Shown one piece after another: positions 10,230 through 20,389 of a stretch of DNA of 64,000 nucleotides. How positions within the stretch are numbered: the stretch's first letter is position 1; each line of letters starts with the position of its first letter. The notes beneath the pieces are model-generated. The model was not told the DNA's origin and made no database searches. It saw only the letters and a program-made list of their open reading frames with translations. The position numbers and the translations under genes were made by a program. The DNA comes from Wyeomyia smithii (lineage: Eukaryota > Arthropoda > Insecta > Diptera > Culicidae), in contig NC_073694.1 of NCBI RefSeq assembly GCF_029784165.1, positions 168,606,118 through 168,670,117 of the forward strand, read 5' to 3'.

Positions 10230-13200
10230 GCGTAAACACCGATTTTTTAGAAAAGTGCTTACAAAATCATGTTAATTCTACGTCAAAAGCCGCGTGAAAA
10301 ACCGTATAAAAATAGTTTCAGAGTTCTAACTACCAGGCTGCTACTTAACCGAACGGGATTTGATGTTGCAGCTCCGATTCGGTGTAATCTGAAGTTGTCG
10401 CCGCTTTTCCGAAGCACTTTAATTGTCATTCCAGCCATGCAATTACTGCGAGAAGTGCTAATTCGATTGCCACCAGCAGTTTAGGTTTACCGTTCAACAT
10501 TAGTCTACGCTTAGCTTACGCATAGCATCGCAGCGCTGGACCATTAGCAGTTTTACAAAGTAGCTATTAATTTCCGGTTCGGTGTACACGCATCAAACCG
10601 AACGGTTGTCGTCTTTATCTTTACCCAGTCCGAGTCAGAGGGGTGATGACATTTCCCGTACAATGACGCTGAAGGTAAGGAAAATGCTTATGTAAGTGTC
10701 GATCTTAATGGAAATTATCATAATTACATCAATTGCGTGTTACAGATACAGAAACATTGAGAAAGAAGGATATTAGCTTGTCATGCGTTGGGAGGATGCG
10801 TTTTTTTTTTTTTTCACTTTCTTTACGTGATTAGATTCGATCATATAATCGAATTTCCCGGTACTAACGGCGAAAATCAATGGTTCGCCAATCGGATCAT
10901 TTCCATTCTGACTACAAGACACTTGTCGAGAAAATTCAATTAGGCCGTTCTGATGTTAATTAAATTGTGCTAGCAGGTTTTTCTCTGATGAATCGTATAA
11001 AAACGTAGCAAAACAAAAAATATTCGACAAAATGACAAGTTTTCTTCAATAATCGAATCAACTGTCAGCGGTAATTAGAATAATTAAAAGTTGAATTTCT
11101 GCCCCGCTTTCCCCAAATAGAAGAAGTTCGGATACGAAACCCCTCTACAACAAAATATGCTCCTCAGTTTCGAGCAACGAAGTTAACATAATTAGACCAA
11201 ATGTAATCAAGTTGTCCTATCGCCCGCGAATCGCCCGGGATCGAAGCAGGCTGTCAGTCTGACGTTTAATTATCATCTCGACTAATCCCGTCGGCTTGTT
11301 CATTCGGCCATTTCGGGAGTCATTAGCCAGCACGGGAAAGTGCAGCCTTCCCGTGCGGGATTAGCCTCCGGATGAGCGAAATTTATTGCAATTCGGGATT
11401 GTTTTTTTTTTCGTTTCCTTCGAGAGGATTTCGACCGGTATACTCATTAGAACGAAAGTACCCTGCCATTAAGGGCCAAGAGTTATGGTTCGTTTTGGAT
11501 TAAAATCGCATAAAAATTAGTCCCCGCGCACGGTTGTTCTGTTGCTAGGTGTATTGTTAGGTATGTTGCATTTTTCGTTTCGTTCCAATGTTCGAGCAAT
11601 TTTTCGTGTGGTCACGCTCGAGAGGCTCGCCCCTTGTCAGATCGTTCCGGATCAAATGTACCGTCCGTGCAAAAGCACCGTTATCGCCTGTTAAGCGCCG
11701 CTACACGACAAGCATAATGGGTTTCCTGTGCTTCGGTTTTGCGATAACTAGCAGAAGGATGAGACAGTACCCTTCTGCCCTGTCCGCCCCGAAAAAACAG
11801 TACTTCATTAAAAATCATGATGCAGTTCCGATGTTTTCGCAACGGTTCTGTGCGTTTTTTGGGGGTTTTCGGCGAGCTTCGCTCGCTTCGGTGTCCAGTG
11901 CAACATAACCTCGGTTTCGTTAGCAGCAACATTAATTTGCGTCAGTCTTTCCGGTCCGATGGTCGCCGTTCGGGAACGTAATCATTGTTGGCTGGGAATT
12001 AATCTAATTTGATTGTCTTTAACGAACGGTGGCCCGACCTGTCGCTTGACACGAGATCTAGACTAGGCTTTATTATAACCTGATGTGTTGCTGTTGTTGT
12101 TGCTGAATCAAATCGGTAGCGTACAACGCTGCTCGAATTTCACAACAGTTTCGAACGATAATCATCTATTATTAACAAATTAATCAAAATGACATATTTC
12201 GCAGTAGGCACGATAACGACAGGTGGTTATAGCCTCACACACTCATTAGAATAGGAGATAACAGTGTAGGCAATTATTGTTTTGTTGGGTTCACTCTCGA
12301 GTATAGAGGGGTAAAATTAAGAATTGCAGTGCGCTCAATCAAACCGTCATTTGAAGGATTATTTTACCTTATCACTCTACAAGCCGTCGCATTTATTTGG
12401 CCATTGAATGTTAATATTGGAGCGGTCGCGCGCGGATTACGTTTGCTGGCATATGCCATGTACCCGTCCGTTGTTTAATCATAATGATTATAATTTTCGA
12501 TTAATTTAAATGACATCGCTGAAAACCCGGCCCATGGACGGCAGAATAGCAACGAAATGCAACCAGCATTTTTGTCTTTTCACTCGGATTCCCTGGTTAG
12601 GTTTCCACCACGAAATTATTTTCGATGACTTGTTAATCCGAAACCATCAGCCAAATAATTCCCGGTTGGACACAATGTTTACCCACGCGTGTCACCTGAT
12701 TCGACCGCAATGATGAGGACTTCGTTGTCTCAAGCAGGTGCGAAACAATGAAAGTGACCGAAATCGGATGATTATTAGTAAAGAGTTTGCTGTGGGAAAA
12801 TATTGACCGTGTTCGAACTAGTTCGAAACGTGGAAGCGAACAAAGACAACACAAATTACGCCTGCAAGGTAGTCTATGTGATATACCCGGGGCCACAGTT
12901 ATTTGTTAGCTAAATATGTCTCATCAGAATAAATATTATAAATAATTAACCTAGCTTCTAAGTGCTGCCGGTGTTTGTTTTATTTAAGTATTTTGGAACT
13001 CAAAATGCAGCACCAGTACGAATGACAAAACACGAGAACTACGTACGTGATCTAATCTAGTAAATTGCTCCCTCTAGCTAGTTTCCCGAACAGCAGAACA
13101 ACGTCCTGTCTGAGAACACGGAGAGTACCGATTCCCGACTTAGCAAAACATGTTGGTTGGGGTTTGCGCTATCGCGGCATTAAATAGTACAAAATCAAAC

Positions 13201-13710
13201 TACTGCAAACGTTATAGAGTTACGCCCACTGGTGTGGCTAAAGTTCACACTGCAGGTGCATCTGTTTGATAAGAATTTCACCGGTGTTCATCTATTATTA
13301 TGCACAACGATTGGTTCTTCGAACTCGACTAACAAATAATGGAAGACAATTGAGTTTTTTGTTTTTGTACATGTTTGTACAAACATGACGAAACTGATGC
13401 ATCATTTGTATAAACCACTTTTAAATATTAAAGCACTCTATTAAACGTTAGTAAACACCGTAAAAGAAAACAGAAACCACGAGGTCTTCCTGAAAAATCT
13501 TCGTCCTTGTTCGAAACGTTACGCTTATGTGCCACCATGTAAGTTTACTGCTTACTTACTAATTATCGTAAGAACGGTTTTTATCTTTGCTTTTAACAAC
13601 ACCAGCGGCATTACTGCCTACTAAAGAAAATTTTAAAATAAACGAAAATATGAAACTTTGTTGAACCAATGAAAATCCTATCTCCATTCGGTACAAAGTT
13701 GTAAAGTATA
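10230..13710. other. Apparent host non-coding DNA
   Basis: Long stretch without recognisable repeats or protein matches. Base composition is more balanced than in the repeats. Contains homeodomain-type words (TTAATTAA, TAATTAG) and a pair ACTAATCCCG (11280) and GGGATTAGCC (about 11359) in an otherwise unique region, as well as homopolymer T runs. Frames of 60-106 codons here are not convincing. Confidence 0.5.
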
Positions 13711-14608
13711 TTATATATGGGTCATTCCATGTCAATTGTCCGAGGAAATGCATCGACCATCTCCGATTTCGACCAAAATTTGTGAGTCGATGTATTTTGG
13801 GCCGGAACTTATAAATACAAAGTGTTGTACCGATTGGTGGACCCCTCGGCCAATGGGACTGCCTTCACTTTTTGCGAATTTAGCAAAACACTTTTTTAAA
13901 TTTGCGGATATCTCGGGATCCTGGAGAGCTACAGGTGATATTGACATATCATTTTGAAGGGTTTTAGATGTAGAATCGAACTACGTGGTTTATTTTTTCT
14001 GCAGTGTTGCCAACACTGCGTTTTTTGTAATTTTAAACTTAATTTGCAATTTCCTCGAAATACCCACCCTTTGATTTTGATTTTGACTACGCCAATGTGT
14101 TAGGCAGACGATTTTACCTAGGAATCACTTATCAGCAAAAAACAAAATTTGTACGTACACACGAAAACGTTTCGTTTCGAAACGTTTCGAAACAATCGTA
14201 ATGGTATCCTAGCAGACGTTTGTGTAATCGAAGAAATGTTTTTTAGAGGAGCATCTGTTGATGATGTAACGCAAAAGTGTCGTTCTTGACTCATCTTCAG
14301 GGAAGGCTACAGGGGGATGTTGGTTACACTTTTTATATGAATCTTTTTTTTTTTCATTTTATTGGTTTATCACATTGTAAAAACATTCTCTCGTTATTTA
14401 AAACCGTTTTCCAACAGGCAAATGATCATGTTTTTCTTTATTTAAGTACTCGATTGCCAGGTTTGCTAAGATTTCAAAATTGTAAACGATGTGCGTAAAG
14501 TAGTTAGCAAGTCTTTTCACGTGTGTAGTCATTTCATTCTTAAAGATTATGTGTTTGAATGGGTTGTATTTTAAACAAATTTGTATCGCTCGGAAACGGT
14601 ATTGATTA

Positions 14609-15581
14609 CACAGTGCAACAAAAATTGACTTTTTTTCTGCCTTGGCTTCTATATATAATTTTTTTATGTATTTTTATGCAAAACTGAATTTCCCCGAGAT
14701 TGAACATATTTCAACTTAAGGGGAAACAATGGCGCCATTTTGAATTTTTGAGAAATCGGTAATTTTTGTGGTTTTTTCGACACCATTTTGTTTTGAGGCC
14801 AAATATCAAAATTCTAAGAGTTTGTCCACATATTAGCATCTTTTTACCCATCTTTTGAAAAAAAAAACAGATCTTAAATCGGACAAAAACTGAGCTCAAA
14901 ACGGTGATTCTACGAAACCGGGTTCGGCATAGTTTTAGTATATTTTGCCGGAAGCAAAATAATAACTTTTATTTTTGAGCATTAATGGTAATTCGCTAAT
15001 ATCTTAAAGTGGTAATCAAATTATATCTTATTTTGAGTGAAAAAGTCTCAGAAATCGAATGGTAGGTGCCTGATCTACGTAAAATGTCAGCAGATAAACC
15101 TATTTTAGTATTTTAGGGTAATTGGGGCAGAAACGACATTTTGTTGACATTTTACGTTGATCAGACACCTACCATTCGATTTCTGAGACTTTTTTACTCA
15201 AAATAAGATATAATTTGACCACTTTAAGATATTAGCGAATTACCATTAATACTTGTGAAATATACTAAAACTATGCCAAAACCGGTTTCGTAGAATCACC
15301 GTTTTGAGCTCAGTTTTTGTCCGATTTAAGATCTGTTTTTTTAAAAAGATGGGTAAAAAGATGCTAATATGTGGACAAACTCTTAGAATTTTGATATTTG
15401 GCCTCAAAACATAATGGCGTCGAAAAAACCACAAAAATTACAGGTTTCTCAAAAATTCAAAATGGCGCCATTGTTGCCCGTTAAATTGAAACATGATCAA
15501 ACTCAGGGAAATTTATTTTCGCATCAAACTTCATCAAAAAATCATACATAGGAGCTAAGGCAAAAAAATTGTTGCACTGTG
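14609..15581. mobile_element. 0.97-kb inner foldback with TTA duplication
   Basis: A near-perfect palindrome centred at about 15115. Tips are CACAGTGCAAC and GTTGCACTGTG; TTA flanks both sides (14606-14608 and 15582-15584). The arms share AAAATGGCGCCATT-like, CTTTTTACCCATCTTTT-like, GAGCTCAAAACGGTGATTC and ACCTACCATTCGATTTCTGA blocks. Non-coding; the mirror frames seen here come from the palindrome. It is nested within the larger foldback. Confidence 0.85.
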
Positions 15582-15892
15582 TTATCACAGCAATTTTCAT
15601 CTCGCGAATGACACACGCGATGAGATTTACTAGCTACTAAGAAAATACATTCCAAGTAATAATGAAAACGCTTTAAGGATTTAGCCTTGTTTGTTTTTGT
15701 TTTATGTTGGCTTGCATTTAAGCCTTCGACTATATTTCGATTTTTTGATAGGCATAAAGTGTGTTCCGCAAATATTCTCTACAACTATCATATGCATCAA
15801 GTTGTCAGATGGTCTCTCTGATAGCTAAATAATTTAAAACCTGTAGGTTATAGTTGTGGCTTACGTGAAAATTGAAAATTGTAACATAGGCA

Positions 15893-16075
15893 GGCCCTCC
15901 CAGCTGGTCTCGAGGTACGATGCTGGTTCAACAAGCTAGTCGTCATATGTTCGAGTCTCGGCTCGGGGGAAGACTGTTAGTGTCAATAGAAGCGTAGCGC
16001 TAGCCTCACAATTGTCATGTACACTGAACAGTTGGCTGCGAAGCCAGTGTCAAATAAACAGAACAGAAGAATCTG
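15893..16075 (+). mobile_element. tRNA-derived SINE
   Basis: Starts with a pol III promoter-like head: box-A-like TGGTCTCGAGG (15905-15915) and box-B-like GTTCGAGTCTC (15949-15959) at tRNA spacing. A tail follows with AGACTGTTAGTGTCAATAG and CTAGCCTCACAATTG. A second, diverged copy lies on the minus strand at about 23995-24110. I do not see a clear duplication around this copy. Confidence 0.75.
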
Positions 16076-16822
16076 AAATGAAATCTGAAATCAACATTTT
16101 TTCACGTTATTGACGATGCCACAAGTTGGTGTTGAAATTCAAAGGATAGATAAAAGAAAAATGTACATTCAACAAAAAACAATTAACCAAGCCATGAAAC
16201 AAAAGAAAAAGTAGCATTTCCTGAATTTCCTGAGTATAGGCATTTTCGCGTTACATTATTAACATATACTCTTCTACGTATAATCTCTCCGATTACACAA
16301 ACGCCTGCCAGGATACCATTACGATTGTTGTAGCATTCTATGCAGAAACGTTTTCGTGTGTACGTACAAATTCCTAAATCTTGCAAGTTTGAAAAAGCTG
16401 TATCTCTGAAACGCTACATTTTGTTTTTTGCTGATAAGTGATTCCTATGTAAAATCGTCTGCTAAACACATTGGCGTGGTCAAAATCAAAATCGAAGGGG
16501 GGGGGGTGTTTCTAGGAAATTGCAAATTAAGTTTAAAATTACAAAAATCGCAATGTTGGCAACACTACAGAAAAAAATAAACCAGTTCGATTCTACATCT
16601 AAAACCCTTTAAAATGATATATCAATATCACCTGTAGCTCTCGAGGATCCTGAGATATCCGCAAATTAAAAAAAGTGTTTTGCTAAATTCACAAAAAGTG
16701 AAGGCAGTCCCATTGGCCGAGGGGTCCACCAATCGGCACAACACTTTGTATTTATAAGTTCCGGCACAAAGTACACCGACTCACAAATTAAGTTCCACTT
16801 TTTGCCTTATTGGACCACTGTG

Positions 16823-17282
16823 CACTGGCAGGCTCGCTCTCTGAATACATTTTTGGACAAATATATCAAACGAGTATCGTTTTGATTTTATTTCCGATAA
16901 GTCTTACACTTGAAACACTTCAGAATAAAAATCGAAATATTATAGGTAGTGTAATAATTATTATATCATATTATTTCAAACGATATATAAAAATTAGTAT
17001 AGCTTTAAAACCCAATCAGAGTCGAAGCCGAATTATGAAAAAAAATGATATTTTCATGTACAAACATGTTTAAATCTATATAAAAAGCACTTAGTTGCAA
17101 CAAAAATAAAATAACCAACACGCTAATTATTTTAGATCGATGAGAAAATTAATTTTTTGTTGAGTTTTTAGTACGAGAGTCACAGCATAGCATAAGTGTT
17201 TGAAATTCGATGCAGTACAGTACTGGTACCACGACGTTTTTTCCTTATATATCTTGACGTTTTTTCTAGAAATAAGAATAAC
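16823..17282. other. AT-rich spacer
   Basis: No recognisable gene. An 87-codon frame (16810-17073) is AT-driven with no family match. No RNA gene seen. Confidence 0.4.
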
Positions 17283-17296
17283 ACTCGTTGTATGCG

Positions 17297-17555
17297 TGGT
17301 CTCCGTGGTTCTGTGGTTAGCGATGTCGGTCGGCTAGCTCTCCCACACGGTTGTGATATAGGGTTCGATTCCCGATCAGGTCGAGGAACTTTTCGAGCTG
17401 GAAATTTTCTCAACTCAGCACTGGGGCACGGTGTATCGTTGTACTTATCCTACAACATGCAAAATGTGCCGAAAACAATATCGATAACGAATTCTCTCAA
17501 CTAATCCAGTTGATCGAGACCGCATTAGCCCCCAGGCTAGCGTGCGATATTGTTT
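17297..17555 (+). mobile_element. tRNA-derived SINE with 14-bp target duplication
   Basis: The 259-bp body is flanked by perfect copies of ACTCGTTGTATGCG (17283-17296 and 17556-17569). The head has box A (TGGTTAGCGATG, from 17314) and box B (GGTTCGATTCC, about 17362-17372) at tRNA-like spacing. The body continues with GCACTGGGGCACGG and ends GCGATATTGTTT without a poly-A tail. It belongs to a different family from the 15.9-kb SINE. Confidence 0.9.
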
Positions 17556-17929
17556 ACTCGTTGTATGCGGAGAATTCAAAAAATTATTTACGTCATCGAT
17601 CTTGTAATAATATTTCTCAACAGAAATTGGATCAAGTAGACATGAAAAAAAAAAAAAACAAAATAACATCGCCAAAAATTGAAAGTTGGCATCACTTCGA
17701 TGCTTATTCTACCATTTCTTTTGTGTGCGGAGCCGACGGTCGTTCGACATCTACGAGCGAAACCTACTGCGATGCACACTAACGAAGCGAATCAAAAGAT
17801 AGTGTTAACCGTTTGAAAGCCTGAAATCAACTCAGAGCATGTTTCTATAGTAATAAGGTCGACTAAATAACATAAATAGGGAAATAAACATGATCAAATT
17901 CTCCGTTCGAGTAGCCTAACAGGGTGTTC

Positions 17930-17960
17930 AATAAGTTCGATTACACTTCTAAAATGTGCT
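17930..17960. repeat. Isolated mariner-type TIR-like end
   Basis: AGGGTGTTCAATAAGTTCGA resembles the tip of mariner-like elements. I find no matching inverted end nearby, so this is at most a solo or decayed end. Confidence 0.3.
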
Positions 17961-18157
17961 GCAAAATGAAAATACAAGATATTCTTTCTTGAATAAATTC
18001 TTATTGAAACAGTATATATTAAGAACCTTCATGACATATTAGCTGAGAGCCGTTTGACGAGCTTGAGATGGTTTTCAAATAAAAAGTAGGAGGGTGGTAT
18101 CTAAGACACGTCCGCATAGTTGACGTAGGTCTGCAATAGTTTTTTATTTCCTATTGA

Positions 18158-18928
18158 GGCTCTGTTCGATTTGAGCTCGTTTTACTTTTGGCACGGTTCG
18201 TTTTTGGCACTGTTGGCGCCGCAACGTCGAACCACCCTACAACTTTCGATCGAGACTGGTATAATTGGTTTACCGCGCGATGAAAGTGCATCGCTACATA
18301 ATTGGCGTAGAGGTACCAGCTCTCTCCCTCTCTTCACTACATTGCTTATTGTAATAAATCCTATAAAAACCCAATCCCCGCCAATATAGAATATAGACAA
18401 AGTTAAATTGTTAAAGATAACACTCGCTTATTAAATCTTCCGAAATCCTTTTAAACCGTTGGCTGTTCGTTCGTTCGATTGCGAAAGTTACCCGCGTTGC
18501 AACCAAAGTTCTCGCAAATTCAGGCACAACGAGCGATTATGTTTAATCACATTTTTTAGTTTTCTTAATTTTTTCAACCAATTTAAGCTCAACATCTTCT
18601 AAAAGAAAAGTATTTTGGTTCCTTTATGTTGCGGAAGCGGATGACTGGAATCGGTAAAACGGTTCCTGAGATATGACCGGAACATGTTTCGATAATATAA
18701 TAATCATGATCAAAGCAGTACTAGGTCGTCAGCCCAAACTCATCAAGCGACACCTCAAACAACTTGGAACTAAAACTAGTTCATTGGTGGCCATACCAAC
18801 TGTTGAGGTTGTCTTCGGCCACTTAGAAAGTAAAAAAAGTCATGAGAAGAGAACCGTTCATTTTTGGCATGGTTCAATTTTGGTAACAGAATAAATTCTA
18901 GCGTATTGCCAAAATCGAACGGGGTCTG
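18158..18928. mobile_element. Probable 0.77-kb MITE
   Basis: Imperfect terminal inverted repeats: GGCTCTGTTCGATTT on the left (18158-18172) and AAAATCGAACGGGGTCTG on the right (18911-18928). Further inside, TTTTTGGCAC-type words recur in opposite orientation (18185-18215 versus 18860-18900). Left of it (about 18088-18135) is an end of the stem-loop repeat family. No clear duplication is seen. Confidence 0.5.
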
Positions 18929-18984
18929 TATTTCAATTAAATATTTGCAGCACTCTAGTTTAGAAGAAAATACTACAAGGTACA

Positions 18985-19940
18985 CAACCCTAGGGGTTGT
19001 ATGAAATGGTGACGTAGGACTAAATGTATATATTATATGCTGCGATAAACTGTTTAAAGGCAACACTACCGTTTATATTTGATGGTCGTTATTGTAAAAC
19101 TAACGATGCATGAATACATAAAAATTTTACACTAGTAGTAGTTGCGAAAATTATCATTACTCTTATCTTCAAGCATTTATAGTTCTGAAAAGAACCGATT
19201 CCATAATCTTCAGCTCGAAATGTGTGCTACAGAAAGCTGATGATCGCACTACCGGTAGCATTGAATTTTTTTTTCTTGGTCGCGCATAATATAATTTGCT
19301 CTCCGCTATGCCCTCCAGTAGCTGTGCCAGCAAAATATCCTGCAGCGTACGATGGTAACTGTTGCTGCCGTATGCAAAATTAAGGTAACATGTTCCGCAG
19401 TGCCTGGAAGTTGGCTCGTATGCAGCTTTCGTTTCTCAATGTCGCGTACCTCTAACAGCCATACTCCACTCGCTATTGTGTGACAAACTAGACTGAAGCT
19501 GAATTTTCTACACGCAGTCTTTTGTATCGAGTTCAGCGTAGATTTTTGCCATGAGGGCGTGGCCACGCAGTTTCGAAAAGGACAAACGGAACAAAACACT
19601 TCGTTGAGTCAAAATATGTAGGCAGTGGAATTTATTCCGTCCATGTTTTTGTTATCCGTGCTCGGGAAGCAAGCCAAAAGCGAGGGAAATGTATGGGAAA
19701 GCTTGACCTTGGAACTTTTCACCTTTTTTCACTATTAAGCAGTAAAACAACAATATTAAATATAATATCAAACAATTGTTACACATTTTATCTATCCACC
19801 GACATATGAATGACTGAGATGCGCTAAGTCGTTCGCTTGCTATAACCGTTTGAAATCTGACGCAACATTTGCCAGTTTCATTTTCAATTTCACAAAATGT
19901 AATCTAGTATAGAAAACAAAGACGTAGTCCTATGTCAAAA
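18985..19940 (-). repeat. Stem-loop repeat family, ~0.95-kb copy
   Basis: Ends are TGACGTAGGACTA (about 19011) and GTAGTCCTATGTCA (about 19924-19937), an inverted pair with one mismatch that also bounds the 30.28-38.72 kb copy. On the minus strand, GCTTGCTTCCCGAGCACGG (about 19650-19668) matches the promoter region of the 5.5-kb copy (GATTGCTTTCCCAAGCACGG). Downstream is a 97-codon frame (19599-19306) discussed in the findings as a weak histone-H3-like relic. Confidence 0.5.
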
Positions 19941-20204
19941 TATTCTCTTTAACATTGATGAATACTTTTCATTCTGATACAGTTAATTTTCTTCAATACG
20001 CGAAAAGGCAACCTTCTATACAGATCTAAATTGAGTACGAATCAGTAGAAATTGAACTTCCTTCTATACATATTTCAGAAAAACAGACAGGGCTTGAAGT
20101 TAGTGAAGCGAAAAATAAGCGAACAGGAGAATATGGTACAGGCTTGGAAAATCCTATGATTGTTTCATTCTAGATTATTAAAAATCTACTACCGCAGTTT
20201 CATC

Positions 20205-20375
20205 TCAACTTCCACAACAACCAGTAGAGCACAACTTTGGATCAACAAATGCTGCATCAACCCCACTGGCACGCAGTGATGTGCAAATATTTGCTGCTAA
20301 TCCCCCCGAGGGAACAGTCGAGTCCACCAGCGCAATCTTCACTGCAAAAAAAATAAACATACAGAGTAGCCGAAT
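20205..20375 (-). CDS. Candidate host terminal exon or small secreted peptide
   Basis: A minus-strand frame ends at a TGA at 20205 and encodes VKIALVDSTVPSGGLAAN, then ICTSLRASGVDAAF, ending CSTGCCGS. Codons look protein-like. It is immediately preceded by TTTATTTTTTTTGCAG, a strong 3' splice-site signal, so it may be a last exon whose upstream exons lie at higher coordinates or outside the window. Alternatively an ATG at 20387 gives a 60-residue peptide with a hydrophobic N-terminus (LLCMFIFFAV) resembling a signal peptide. I do not recognise the family. Confidence 0.3.
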   Translation of the reverse strand: MRLLCMFIFFAVKIALVDSTVPSGGLAANICTSLRASGVDAAFVDPKLCSTGCCGS

Positions 20376-20389
20376 TTCGAGTGACATTT

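Larger units (their letters stand above)
13719..16822. mobile_element. 3-kb outer foldback element
   Basis: Long inverted arms: about 13777-14350 pairs with about 16190-16789 in reverse complement, sharing for example CTTATAAATACAAAGTGTTG, the CCCCTCGGCCAATGGGACTG block and GTACGTACACACGAAAACG. The interior contains a second, unrelated foldback (14609-15581) and a SINE in the right half (about 15893-16075). The left boundary is uncertain (GGGTCATTCC at 13719). On the right, CACTGTG at 16816-16822 may be the tip. No transposase is seen. Confidence 0.75.

Noticed and set aside
14711..15434. Mirror-image 62-codon frames on the minus strand
   Set aside because: They are the two arms of one palindrome read on the same strand, not genes.
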